From UBA7672 sp040398465 (GTDB lineage: Bacteria; Pseudomonadota; Alphaproteobacteria; Caulobacterales; Hyphomonadaceae), in contig JBBAUA010000035.1 in the NCBI GenBank assembly GCA_040398465.1, positions 1-35,969 on the forward strand: a stretch of 35,969 bases of DNA. The letters are read 5' to 3'. Shown here piece by piece: positions 21,272 through 29,186 of this stretch; within the stretch, counting starts at the first letter, position 1, and the number at the start of each line of letters is the position of its first letter. Below the pieces are notes generated by a model. That model had not been told where the DNA came from. It saw only the letters and a list, made by a program, of their open reading frames with translations, and searched no databases. A program made the position numbers and the translations under genes.

Positions 21272-21676
21272 ATGGCTCGCGAAGCAGCTGGCGCCGACAA
21301 GGGTCGGGTCAAGAAGCGGGAACGCAAGAACATCGCGTCGGGCGTCGCCCACGTGAATGCGTCCTTCAACAACACGATCATCACGATCACCGACGCGCAG
21401 GGCAACACCATCTCCTGGTCGTCCGCTGGCACGATGGGCTTCAAGGGCTCACGCAAGTCGACGCCGTACGCCGCCCAGGTCGCCGCCGAAGACGCCGGCA
21501 AGAAGGCGATGGAGCACGGCATGCGCACGATCGAAGTGCTCGTGCATGGCCCGGGTTCTGGCCGCGAGTCGGCGCTCCGCGCGCTGCAGGCCGTCGGTTT
21601 CACGGTCACGACGATTCACGACACCACTGCCGTACCCCATAACGGCTGCCGCCCGCCGAAGCGTCGCCGCGTCTAA
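21272..21676 (+). CDS. rpsK: 30S ribosomal protein S11 (uS11)
   Basis: S11 lies on the platform of the small subunit and touches the mRNA in the E site. The product is 134 residues. It contains GVAHVNASFNNTIITITDAQ, then SSAGTMGFKGSRKSTPYAAQ, and ends with IHDTTAVPHNGCRPPKRRRV, the diagnostic C terminus. In E. coli rpsD follows at this point; here the next gene is rpoA after 45 bases, as in other Alphaproteobacteria. Confidence 0.97.
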   Translation: MAREAAGADKGRVKKRERKNIASGVAHVNASFNNTIITITDAQGNTISWSSAGTMGFKGSRKSTPYAAQVAAEDAGKKAMEHGMRTIEVLVHGPGSGRESALRALQAVGFTVTTIHDTTAVPHNGCRPPKRRRV

Positions 21677-21721
21677 CGCGCGACTGTCTGTCGGTCTGGC
21701 AACTCTGAAGAGGCTTTATCC

Positions 21722-22759
21722 ATGGCGATGTCCGCCGGTTCGGTGAACGACAAAAACTGGAAAGACCTGATCCGCCCCAACCGTCCGGTTGTCGAGCATG
21801 ATCGGGACGCCCAGCGCAAGGCCAAGCTCGTGATCGAGCCGCTTGAGCGCGGCTTCGGCACGACGCTGGGCAACGCCCTGCGCCGCATTCTGCTTTCCTC
21901 GCTCCAGGGCGCTGCGATCACCGGCATCCAGATCGATGGCGTCGTCCACGAATTCTCGTCCATTCCGGGCGTCCGCGAAGACGTGACCGACATCGTGCTG
22001 AACCTGAAGCGCGTCGCGATCCGCATGGTCTCCGACACGCCGAAGCGCATGACGCTGAAGGCGACCGGCGGCGGCCCGATCCGCGCCGGCCAGATCGAGG
22101 TTTCGGGCGACATCGAGATCCTGAACCCCGACCACATCATCTGCCACCTCGACGAAGGTTCAGAGCTCCGCATGGAGTTCACCGTGGCGACCGGCAAGGG
22201 CTATGTCGCCGCCGACCGCAACCGGCCGGATGACGCCCCGCTTGGCTACATCCCGATCGACTCGATCTTCTCGCCGGTTGAGCGCGTTGGCGTGCTCGTT
22301 GAAGACACCCGCGCCGGCCAGGTGCTGGACTATGACAAGCTGACGCTCGACATCCAGACCGACGGCTCGGTCACGCCTGAGAACGCCGTGGCCTACGCCG
22401 CGCGCATCCTGCAGGACCAGCTGCAACTGCTCATCACCTTCGACGAGCCGGTCGCTGCGTCCTCGTCCGACGACGAGCCGGACCTGGGCTTCAACCCGGT
22501 GCTGCTCAAGAAGGTCGACGAGCTGGAACTTTCGGTGCGTTCGGCGAACTGCCTGCGCAACGACAACATCGTCTACATCGGCGACCTCATCCAGAAGTCC
22601 GAGGCGGAAATGCTCCGCACCCCGAACTTCGGCCGCAAGTCGCTCAACGAGATCAAAGAAGTGCTCGCCTCGATGGGCCTCCACCTCGGCATGGACGTTC
22701 CGTCCTGGCCGCCGGAGAACATCGAAGAGCTCGCCAAGAAATACGAAGACCACACCTGA
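21722..22759 (+). CDS. rpoA: DNA-directed RNA polymerase subunit alpha
   Basis: Alpha forms the dimer on which RNA polymerase assembles and contacts UP elements and activators. The product is 345 residues. The N-terminal domain contains LEPLERGFGTTLGNALRRIL-type sequence (here IEPLERGFGTTLGNALRRIL) and VREDVTDIVLNLK. A linker near residue 245 (SSSDDEPDLG) leads to the C-terminal domain with ELSVRSANCLRNDNIVYIGD, whose VR arginine matches the DNA-contacting R265 of E. coli, and NFGRKSLNEIKEVLASMGLH. I chose ATG 21722; a second ATG two codons on is possible. Confidence 0.98.
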   Translation: MAMSAGSVNDKNWKDLIRPNRPVVEHDRDAQRKAKLVIEPLERGFGTTLGNALRRILLSSLQGAAITGIQIDGVVHEFSSIPGVREDVTDIVLNLKRVAIRMVSDTPKRMTLKATGGGPIRAGQIEVSGDIEILNPDHIICHLDEGSELRMEFTVATGKGYVAADRNRPDDAPLGYIPIDSIFSPVERVGVLVEDTRAGQVLDYDKLTLDIQTDGSVTPENAVAYAARILQDQLQLLITFDEPVAASSSDDEPDLGFNPVLLKKVDELELSVRSANCLRNDNIVYIGDLIQKSEAEMLRTPNFGRKSLNEIKEVLASMGLHLGMDVPSWPPENIEELAKKYEDHT

Positions 22760-22795
22760 TCATAGGAGCCGGCCTGCTGAGGGCTGGATAGTCAC

Positions 22796-23218
22796 ATGCG
22801 CCACGGTTTCGCGCTCCGTAAGTTCAATCGTACCGCCTCGCACCGCAAGGCGATGTTCGCCAACCTGTCGGGCGCGCTGATCCGCCATGAGCAGATCACG
22901 ACGACCCTGCCTAAGGCGAAAGAGCTCAAGGCCGTCGTCGACAAGCTGATCACGCTCGGCAAGAAGGGCGGCCTTTCGAACCGTCGCCTTGCCGCCGCTC
23001 AGCTCAAGGAAGCCGATGTGGTCGTGAAGCTCTTCGACACGCTGGCTGACCGCTACAAGAACCGCGCTGGTGGCTACACGCGCGTCCTGAAAGCCGGCTT
23101 CCGCCATGGCGATAACGCCCCGCTGGCGATCATCGAACTGGTCGACCGTGACGTCGACGCGAAGGGTGCTGACGATCGCGCCCGCGCCGAAGCCGCTGCT
23201 GAGGCCGCCGCCGAATAA
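22796..23218 (+). CDS. rplQ: 50S ribosomal protein L17 (bL17)
   Basis: L17 lies near the tunnel exit on the large subunit. The product is 140 residues: MRHGFALRKFNRTASHRKAM, then LIRHEQITTTLPKAKELKAV, then YTRVLKAGFRHGDNAPLAII, all diagnostic. The last 20 or so residues are an Ala/Glu/Asp-rich tail beyond the E. coli end. It closes the operon, followed 25 bases later by a strong terminator. Confidence 0.97.
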   Translation: MRHGFALRKFNRTASHRKAMFANLSGALIRHEQITTTLPKAKELKAVVDKLITLGKKGGLSNRRLAAAQLKEADVVVKLFDTLADRYKNRAGGYTRVLKAGFRHGDNAPLAIIELVDRDVDAKGADDRARAEAAAEAAAE

Positions 23219-23243
23219 GCTGTACCTCTCTCAAAGTTACGGA

Positions 23244-23271
23244 AAGGCCGTCCGTCAGGGCGGCCTTTTTT
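23244..23271 (+). terminator. Intrinsic terminator after rplQ
   Basis: A 10-bp stem (23244-23253 with 23258-23267, one T-G pair) with loop GTCA is followed by TTTTTT at 23266-23271. It is the clearest intrinsic terminator in the window and ends the ribosomal block. Confidence 0.95.
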
Positions 23272-23305
23272 GTTGTCCAGACGTGTCGCCAGGCTGCGTC
23301 CGAGC

Positions 23306-23335
23306 CTTGTTTGCGCCGGAATCCGCGCCTTATTT
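23306..23335 (+). promoter_or_regulatory. Candidate promoter of the S1C protease gene (RpoH-like)
   Basis: CTTG (23306-23309), 18 bases, CCTTATTT (23328-23335) resembles heat-shock sigma32 promoters of Alphaproteobacteria (CTTG...CYTATNT). The same bases can be read as a weak sigma70 site (TTGTTT, 17, TTATTT). The context, a DegP-like protease right after a terminator, favours a stress promoter, but this is judged by eye. Confidence 0.4.
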
Positions 23336-23387
23336 TCCAGGCTGAATCAAACGCGGGCAACCTGAGGCCCGTGTGCGGAGAAATGGC

Positions 23388-24881
23388 ATGAACCGGCAGA
23401 ACATCATCCTCGCTGCGTCCGCTGGCCTTGCAACCGCTTTGGCGATGCTCGCCGTGCCCGCGCTGGGCCAGCTGGTGAGCCAGGGAGCGCCGCCAGCGGC
23501 CGTCGCCCCGCTGCAGGCCAACCCGGAGCCCGCGCCGCAGGAGATCGTTCCCCTGACGCAGGCAGGCCTCCAGCAGTCCTTCGCGCCTGTCGTGCGCCGG
23601 ACGGCGCCGGCCGTGGTGAACGTCTACTCGTCGGTCAATGTCACGCGCTCGTCCTGCCAGTGGGCGGGAACGCCGTGGGAAGCATACTGCCGTAACGCGC
23701 CGACGCGTAGCGAGAAGGTCGAGAACTCGCTCGGGTCCGGCGTCATCGTCGGCGGCGACGGCGTGATCGTCACCAACAACCACGTCGTTGAAGGCGGAGA
23801 TGCTTTCCGGGTGGTGCTGAACGACCGCCGCGAGTTCGCGGCCGAGCTGGTGATGAAGGACCCGCGCACCGATCTTGCCGTCCTGCGGATCGACACCAAG
23901 GGCCAGACGCTCCCGTCGCTGACCTTCTCCGACACGCGTGAGCTGGAAGTGGGGGATCTCGTGCTGGCAATCGGCAACCCGTTCGGCGTTGGTCAGACAG
24001 TCACCAGCGGCATCGTCTCGGCGCTGGCGCGCACTGATGTTGGCGTGTCGGACTACTCGTCCTTCATCCAGACCGATGCCTCTATCAATCCGGGCAACTC
24101 CGGCGGCGCGCTGGTCGACATGCAGGGCCGGCTGGTCGGCGTGAACTCGATGATCTTCTCGCGCGGCGGCGGCTCAAACGGCATCGGCTTCGCCATTCCC
24201 GCCGAGATGGCCAAGCGCGTCGTCGATGCGGCCGTCAACGGCGGTACGCTGGTGCGCCCATGGCTCGGCGCGAAGGGCGAGGTGATCGACAGCGCCAAGG
24301 CAGCTGCGCTCGGCATGGATCGCCCACGCGGCGTTTTGATCGCTGACCTCTATGCCGGCGGCCCGGCCGACAAGGGCGGCCTGCGCGAGGGCGATGTGGT
24401 GCTCACGGTCGATGGCCGCGAAGTGTTCGACGATCGCGGCATGAAGTTCATCGCGGCGACGAAGGCCGAAGGCGAGACCGTAAGCCTGTCCATCCTGCGT
24501 GGCGGAAAAGCGCAACAGATCAACGTGCGCCTCGCCTCGCCGCCGGGCGCAACACAGCAGGAACTGGTGCAGGTGCAGGGCGCCAACCCGTTCGCGGGCG
24601 CCGTGGTGGTTGAACTGACGCCGGCGCTGGGCGAGCAGGTCGGCATGGACGCGTTCAGCGGGGGGATGCTGGTCTACAGCGTTCCGCGGCGGACGATCGC
24701 CGGCAATGTGGGCTTCCAGCCTGGCGATATCATCCGCGAGATCAACGGCACGGCGATCCGGACCAAGCGTGATTTCGACGCCGCCCTGAAGCGCGCCGAA
24801 ACCTCGCCGCCCGCCAGCTGGCGCCTCGCCACCGAGCGCAACGGCCAGCGTATCGAGTCGGAGCTCCGAGGCCGCATCTGA
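23388..24881 (+). CDS. DegP/DegQ-like S1C serine protease with two PDZ domains
   Basis: A periplasmic quality-control protease/chaperone of the HtrA type, 497 residues from ATG 23388. GGAGA lies 7 bases upstream; an in-frame GTG at 23373 is less likely. The signal peptide covers about residues 1-27 (hydrophobic core, then ALGQ). The trypsin-like domain has H132 in TNNHVVEG, D162 in DPRTDLAVL and S238 in NPGNSGGAL. The first PDZ domain begins near PWLGAKGEVIDSA; the second is near the C terminus (VGFQPGDIIREINGTAI). Two Cys (90 and 101) flank a Trp-rich loop before the protease core and may form a disulfide, as in the LA loop of DegP. The gene may be expressed from the RpoH-like site upstream. 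Confidence 0.93.
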   Translation: MNRQNIILAASAGLATALAMLAVPALGQLVSQGAPPAAVAPLQANPEPAPQEIVPLTQAGLQQSFAPVVRRTAPAVVNVYSSVNVTRSSCQWAGTPWEAYCRNAPTRSEKVENSLGSGVIVGGDGVIVTNNHVVEGGDAFRVVLNDRREFAAELVMKDPRTDLAVLRIDTKGQTLPSLTFSDTRELEVGDLVLAIGNPFGVGQTVTSGIVSALARTDVGVSDYSSFIQTDASINPGNSGGALVDMQGRLVGVNSMIFSRGGGSNGIGFAIPAEMAKRVVDAAVNGGTLVRPWLGAKGEVIDSAKAAALGMDRPRGVLIADLYAGGPADKGGLREGDVVLTVDGREVFDDRGMKFIAATKAEGETVSLSILRGGKAQQINVRLASPPGATQQELVQVQGANPFAGAVVVELTPALGEQVGMDAFSGGMLVYSVPRRTIAGNVGFQPGDIIREINGTAIRTKRDFDAALKRAETSPPASWRLATERNGQRIESELRGRI

Positions 24882-24920
24882 CGGGTGGATGCGACGCGCT
24901 GGGCGCGCTAGATCAGGTAT

Positions 24921-26228
24921 GTGAGCGACCTGTTCCAAGCCGCCGGACTGACTGAAGAAGCGCCCCGTCCGCTCGCTGACCGCTTGCGCCCGGAGAGCAT
25001 CGAGGACGTGGTCGGGCAGGATCACCTGCTTGGTCCTGAAGGCCCGATCGGCCGCATGCTGGCGCAGGGGCGTCTGGCCAGCCTGATCCTCTGGGGGCCG
25101 CCGGGCACGGGCAAGACAACCATCGCCCGCCTTCTCGCCAAGCGGGCCAACCTCGATTTCGAACAGCTCTCGGCGATCTTTTCCGGCGTGAAGGACCTGC
25201 GCGCCGCCTTCGAAAAGGCCGAAGGCCGCCGCGCAACGGGCAAGGGCACGCTGCTGTTCGTCGATGAAATCCATCGCTTCAACCGCGCCCAGCAGGATGG
25301 CTTCCTGCCATTCGTGGAGCGCGGTGTCGTCACGCTGGTTGGCGCCACAACCGAGAACCCCAGCTTCGAGCTCAACAGCGCGCTGCTATCGCGGACGCAG
25401 GTCATGGTGCTCAAGCGGCTGGACGATGCAGCGCTTGGCAAGCTGCTGGCGCGCGCCGCGGAACTGTACGAGAAGCCGGCGCCGCTGACCGACGATGGCA
25501 AGGCTGCGCTGATGGCGATGGCCGATGGCGACGGGCGCTACTTCCTCAACCTCGTCGAGGAAGTCTTCGCCTGGAACCGCAAGAATGCGATCGACGCGAA
25601 CGGCCTGATGGCGGCGCTGCAGAAGCGCGCGCCGAGCTATGACAAGGATCGCGAGGAGCACTACAATCTCATCTCCGCCTGGCACAAGGCGACGCGCGGG
25701 TCCGATCCGGATGCGGCGCTGTACTGGTTCTGCCGCATGCTCGAGGGGGGCGAGGATCCGCTGTTCCTCGCGCGCCGCATGATCCGCGCCGCCAGCGAGG
25801 ACGTTGGTCTCGCCGATCCAACCGCGCTGATGATCTGCAATGAGGCGGCCGCCGCCTATGAGCGTCTCGGCTCTCCCGAAGGCGAACTGGCGCTGGCGCA
25901 AGCGGCGCTTCATCTGGCGACTGCGCCGAAGTCGAACGCGGCCTATGTCGCCTACAAGGCGGCCCGCGCCGCTGCCCGGGAGACAGGTTCGCTGACGCCA
26001 CCAGCGCAAATCCTCAATGCACCGACGAGAATGATGAAGCAGCTCGGCTATGGCGCGGGCTACCAGTACGACCACGACGCCGAAGGTCAGTTCTCCGGTC
26101 AGAACTATTTTCCGGACGACATGGAGCGCCAGACCTTCTACCAGCCCAAGGGCGCAGGCCGTGAAGCGCCGATCCGGGAGAAGCTGGAACAATGGGCAAA
26201 GCTGCGCCGCGAGCGTTCCGGTGACTAA
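24921..26228 (+). CDS. rarA: Replication-associated recombination protein A (AAA+ ATPase)
   Basis: RarA (MgsA) is an AAA+ ATPase related to clamp-loader subunits and the eukaryotic WRNIP1; it acts at stalled replication forks. The product is 435 residues. Walker A is GPPGTGKTT (59-67), Walker B LLFVDEIH (111-118), and sensor 1 ATTENPSFELNSALLSR. The C-terminal half has the typical YWFCRMLEGGEDPLFLARRM, then APKSNAAYVAYKAA and a final NYFPDDMERQTFYQP. The start is GTG 24921; an ATG two bases earlier is in another frame and runs straight into TGA. It overlaps the next gene by 8 bases. Confidence 0.96.
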   Translation: MSDLFQAAGLTEEAPRPLADRLRPESIEDVVGQDHLLGPEGPIGRMLAQGRLASLILWGPPGTGKTTIARLLAKRANLDFEQLSAIFSGVKDLRAAFEKAEGRRATGKGTLLFVDEIHRFNRAQQDGFLPFVERGVVTLVGATTENPSFELNSALLSRTQVMVLKRLDDAALGKLLARAAELYEKPAPLTDDGKAALMAMADGDGRYFLNLVEEVFAWNRKNAIDANGLMAALQKRAPSYDKDREEHYNLISAWHKATRGSDPDAALYWFCRMLEGGEDPLFLARRMIRAASEDVGLADPTALMICNEAAAAYERLGSPEGELALAQAALHLATAPKSNAAYVAYKAARAAARETGSLTPPAQILNAPTRMMKQLGYGAGYQYDHDAEGQFSGQNYFPDDMERQTFYQPKGAGREAPIREKLEQWAKLRRERSGD

Positions 26229-27003
26229 AGGCGTCAAGCGCAACTATGAAAGCCTGCCCGTGTCGGAGGACGACGCAGCATTCGTGCGCGGGTTCGTCAT
26301 TCACGAAGACAGCGGCATCATCGCGTTCAACAAACCGTCGGGGCTGCCGGTCCAGACCCGCAATGTCGAGGACCGCACGCTCGACCGGCTGATGGCGGCG
26401 TTTGCCCGGTCCAACGGCAAGCGGCCGCGGCTCGTTCATCGGCTAGATGCGCCAACGTCTGGCGTCATCGTGGCAGCCAAGACCCAGCCGGCCGCAGCGG
26501 CACTGAGCCAGTCCTTCGCCGATCGCCTCGTCGACAAGACCTATCTCGCCGTGGTCACGGGCTCGCCCCTGCCGGAAGGCGTGACCGAGTTTTCGATGCC
26601 GCTGACCCGGCACATAGCCCGCCCCGGTCTGGAGCTCATGCGCGCCGCCCGCCCGGGAGACCAGGGCAGCCAGTCAGCGGTCACGCGCTGGCGGGTGCTG
26701 GCCAGCAATGGGCAGACGCACCTGCTCTCTGTGGAGCCCCAGACGGGGCGGATGCACCAGATCCGTGTCCACCTGTCGATCGAGGGAAGGCCTATCCTCG
26801 GCGACCCCTATTACGGTGGCGCGTCCACGCTGAAGGGCCTGCCCGTGCCCCGTTTGATGCTGCATGCCTTCCGGCTGGAGATACCGCACCCCACGGCGGG
26901 CGGGCGTTTCGTGATTAACGCCCCGCCGCCGGCGGATTTTCTCGATGTTCTGTCTGCCGCAGGGCTGGAAATGCCTGCCGATCTGGCTTCCGGCACGAGT
27001 TAG
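26221..27003 (+). CDS. RluA-family RNA pseudouridine synthase without S4 domain
   Basis: Converts uridine to pseudouridine in rRNA or tRNA. The product is 260 residues from GTG 26221, which overlaps the rarA stop by 8 bases; GTG 26260 is an alternative. Family motifs are IIAFNKPSGLPVQ, the catalytic-loop LVHRLDAPTSGVIVAAKT with catalytic D76, then QTGRMHQIRVHLSIEGRPIL and GDPYYGG. The loop has Ala-Pro where most RluA/C/D proteins have Arg-Asp (HRLDRDTSG). There is no N-terminal S4 RNA-binding domain, unlike the second family member 400 bases downstream. The target uridine cannot be deduced. Confidence 0.9.
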   Translation: MTKGVKRNYESLPVSEDDAAFVRGFVIHEDSGIIAFNKPSGLPVQTRNVEDRTLDRLMAAFARSNGKRPRLVHRLDAPTSGVIVAAKTQPAAAALSQSFADRLVDKTYLAVVTGSPLPEGVTEFSMPLTRHIARPGLELMRAARPGDQGSQSAVTRWRVLASNGQTHLLSVEPQTGRMHQIRVHLSIEGRPILGDPYYGGASTLKGLPVPRLMLHAFRLEIPHPTAGGRFVINAPPPADFLDVLSAAGLEMPADLASGTS

Positions 27004-27021
27004 CCCTATGAGCGGGGCGAA

Positions 27022-27399
27022 ATGTTCAACGTCCTTCTCGTAGCCCTCGGGGGCGGCCTCGGCGCCGCGGCCCGCTTCGGCGTCTCGCTGGCGATGCCGC
27101 TGCGTGGCGATGGCTGGCCTGTGGCGACGTTCCTGGTCAACGTGTCCGGCAGCCTGGCCATCGGACTGCTCGCAGGCTGGCTTGCGACGCGCGGGGACGC
27201 GGCCGAGCCATGGCGGCTGTTCCTCGGCGTCGGCGTGCTCGGCGGGTTCACGACCTTTTCGGCCTACTCGCTCGAGACGATGCGCATGATCGAGCGCAGC
27301 GACTGGCTCGGCGCTTCAACCTATTCCATCGGCTCCGTTCTCGCCGGCCTCGCCGCCGTCGCCATCGGCATGATGATCGCGAAACGGATTCTCGGATGA
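27022..27399 (+). CDS. crcB: Fluoride channel CrcB/Fluc
   Basis: A small dual-topology channel of the inner membrane that exports fluoride. The product is 125 residues with four membrane helices. The hallmark GGGLGAAARFG (10-20), the pore Asn in FLVNVSGS (N40) and the phenylalanine-box segment GGFTTFSAYSLE (74-85) are present. Only one copy is visible, so it would act as a homodimer. No fluoride riboswitch is seen in the 18 bases before it; it lies inside an operon. The TGA stop overlaps the next ATG by 4 bases. Confidence 0.94.
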   Translation: MFNVLLVALGGGLGAAARFGVSLAMPLRGDGWPVATFLVNVSGSLAIGLLAGWLATRGDAAEPWRLFLGVGVLGGFTTFSAYSLETMRMIERSDWLGASTYSIGSVLAGLAAVAIGMMIAKRILG

Positions 27400-28427
27400 G
27401 CTGGAACGTCGGACAGGTTGTCACCCTCAGCGTCGACGCGGACGAGGACGACACGCGCCTTGATCGCTGGCTGAAGCGGAAGTTCCATGGCCTCACCCAG
27501 GGCCAGATCGAGAAGGCGTGCCGCACCGGCGAGATCCGCGTCGATGGCGCGCGCGCCAAGGCGAACACACGCGTCAAGGCCGGGCAGACCGTGCGCATCC
27601 CGCCGATGACTGCCGCGAAAGGTCGTGAGGGCGATGACGAAGATGACAAGCCGCGCACACGTGTGAAGGCGTCCGACGCCGACATGATGCGATCGCTCGT
27701 GATCTACGAGGACGACCACATCATTGGTCTCAACAAGCCGCCTGGTCTGGCCGTGCAGGGCGGCACGGGAACGACGCGCCACATCGATGCGCTGTCGCGC
27801 GCGCTTGTGCCCGACACGGCGGAGAAGCCGCGACTTGTGCACCGGCTGGACCGCGACACGTCTGGCGTGCTGATCCTCGCGAAGACGGTCGGTACGGCCA
27901 ACCGACTCGGCGCGCTGTTCCGCTCGCGCGAACTCGACAAGATCTACTGGGCCGTCGTGCTTGGCGTGCCGCATCCGACCACGGGCGATATCCGCGGCTG
28001 GATGATCAAGTCGACCGGGCCGAAGGACGACAAGGAAAAGATGCGCGCCGCCGAGCAGAACGAGAAGGGCGCGGTGCACGCCTCCACGCTGTACTCGGTT
28101 GTCCAGAATGCGGGCCGCAAGGCCGCGTGGGTGGCGCTGAAACCAGAGACGGGACGCACGCACCAGCTTCGTTTCCACATGGCCGGCATCGGTTGCGCCA
28201 TCGTGGGTGACCGCAAGTATACGTGCGACCGCGAACTGCCGCAGGGCCTGGCCGATGGTCTGCATCTTCATGCGCGCGCGCTGCGCCTGCCCAACCCTGG
28301 CGGTCGCGATGTCGAGATCGTGGCGGAGCTTTCGCCGCACATGAAGCAGACATTCGAGGTGCTCGGCTTCGACGAGGACAGCGCCGAGAATTTCTTCGAT
28401 CTGCGCAAGCCGCGGCGCATCCGGTGA
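27396..28427 (+). CDS. RluC-type 23S rRNA pseudouridine synthase (S4 domain plus RluA domain)
   Basis: A pseudouridine synthase of the RluC/RluD group, 343 residues. The N-terminal S4 RNA-binding domain spans about residues 18-68 (RLDRWLKRKFHGLTQGQIEK), followed by an acidic linker and the catalytic domain. Motifs: GLNKPPGLAVQGG, HRLDRDTSGVLILAKT with catalytic D152, and KPETGRTHQLRFHMAGIGCA. The start at ATG 27396 overlaps the crcB stop (ATGA); the frame is open further upstream inside crcB but the conserved N terminus begins here. RluC modifies positions 955, 2504 and 2580 in E. coli 23S rRNA; the exact target here is inferred. Confidence 0.92.
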   Translation: MSWNVGQVVTLSVDADEDDTRLDRWLKRKFHGLTQGQIEKACRTGEIRVDGARAKANTRVKAGQTVRIPPMTAAKGREGDDEDDKPRTRVKASDADMMRSLVIYEDDHIIGLNKPPGLAVQGGTGTTRHIDALSRALVPDTAEKPRLVHRLDRDTSGVLILAKTVGTANRLGALFRSRELDKIYWAVVLGVPHPTTGDIRGWMIKSTGPKDDKEKMRAAEQNEKGAVHASTLYSVVQNAGRKAAWVALKPETGRTHQLRFHMAGIGCAIVGDRKYTCDRELPQGLADGLHLHARALRLPNPGGRDVEIVAELSPHMKQTFEVLGFDEDSAENFFDLRKPRRIR

Positions 28428-28441
28428 GTGAGGCGTAGACG

Positions 28442-29179
28442 ATGGAGTACGCCAGGGGCGTGAAGGGCGAGATCGATCAGCGGCCGAAGCGGTTCTACAC
28501 GGACGTGTCGATCGCGCCCGTCCAGCCCGGATGGACTGTGCTGCTGGATGCGCGCGCGCTGCGCTCGCAGGCGGGGCGACCCTTCATCGTGCCAACACAG
28601 CAGCTGGCGGAGACCATCGCTGCTGAATGGCAGGCTCAGGTTGAGCGCATTGACCTCGTCACAATGTTCAACACGCGCCAGGCCTATGGCGTGCTGGACC
28701 GTGCCGACGACGCGGTCGTGGCGCTGGCCGATCAGGTGGCGCGATACGCCGAGACGGATCTGGTCTGCTATCTCGCCGAAGGCCCGGCCGCGCTGCGTGA
28801 CCGGCAGGAAGCGGCCTGGGCGCCTCTGCGCGACTGGGCGACAAGCCTGGGTATCGCCTTGCGCCCGAGTGTTGGCATCATGCCAAGGCCGCAGCCGCCA
28901 GCTTCGATCGCCGTAGCTCGTGCGCACGCCCTTGGGCTCGATCGTTACCGGCTTGCCGGACTGGCGCACGGGGTGGCGCTGTTCGGCTCGGCAGTCCTTG
29001 GACTTGCCGTCGAGCGTGGCCAGGTGTTGGCGGCAGAAGCGTATGAGCTTTCGCGCCTCGACGAAGCCTATCAGGCTGACCGCTGGGGCGAGGATGCGGA
29101 AGCTGTCCGGCGCACGGAAAGCGCGCGAGCCGAGGCGCGGGCGCTTGACCAGTGGTTCGCCGCGCTTCCGCGAAGCTAG
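28442..29179 (+). CDS. ATP12-family F1-ATPase assembly chaperone
   Basis: Bacterial relative of the mitochondrial chaperone Atp12, which holds the F1 alpha subunit before assembly. The product is 245 residues. Recognisable parts are KRFYTDVSIAPVQPGWTVLL at the N terminus, YAETDLVCYLAEGPAALRDR in the middle and SRLDEAYQADRWGEDAEA near the end. It is 14 bases after the RluC-type gene, so it is probably cotranscribed. In related genomes a HAD-type hydrolase often lies between rluC and this gene; none is present here. It faces the minus-strand gene at 29187 across 7 bases, with no terminator visible between them. Confidence 0.9.
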   Translation: MEYARGVKGEIDQRPKRFYTDVSIAPVQPGWTVLLDARALRSQAGRPFIVPTQQLAETIAAEWQAQVERIDLVTMFNTRQAYGVLDRADDAVVALADQVARYAETDLVCYLAEGPAALRDRQEAAWAPLRDWATSLGIALRPSVGIMPRPQPPASIAVARAHALGLDRYRLAGLAHGVALFGSAVLGLAVERGQVLAAEAYELSRLDEAYQADRWGEDAEAVRRTESARAEARALDQWFAALPRS

Positions 29180-29186
29180 CGTTGCC

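Noticed and set aside
24919..24924. ATG 24919 as a start near rarA
   Set aside because: It is followed at once by TGA; the GTG two bases later opens the correct frame.
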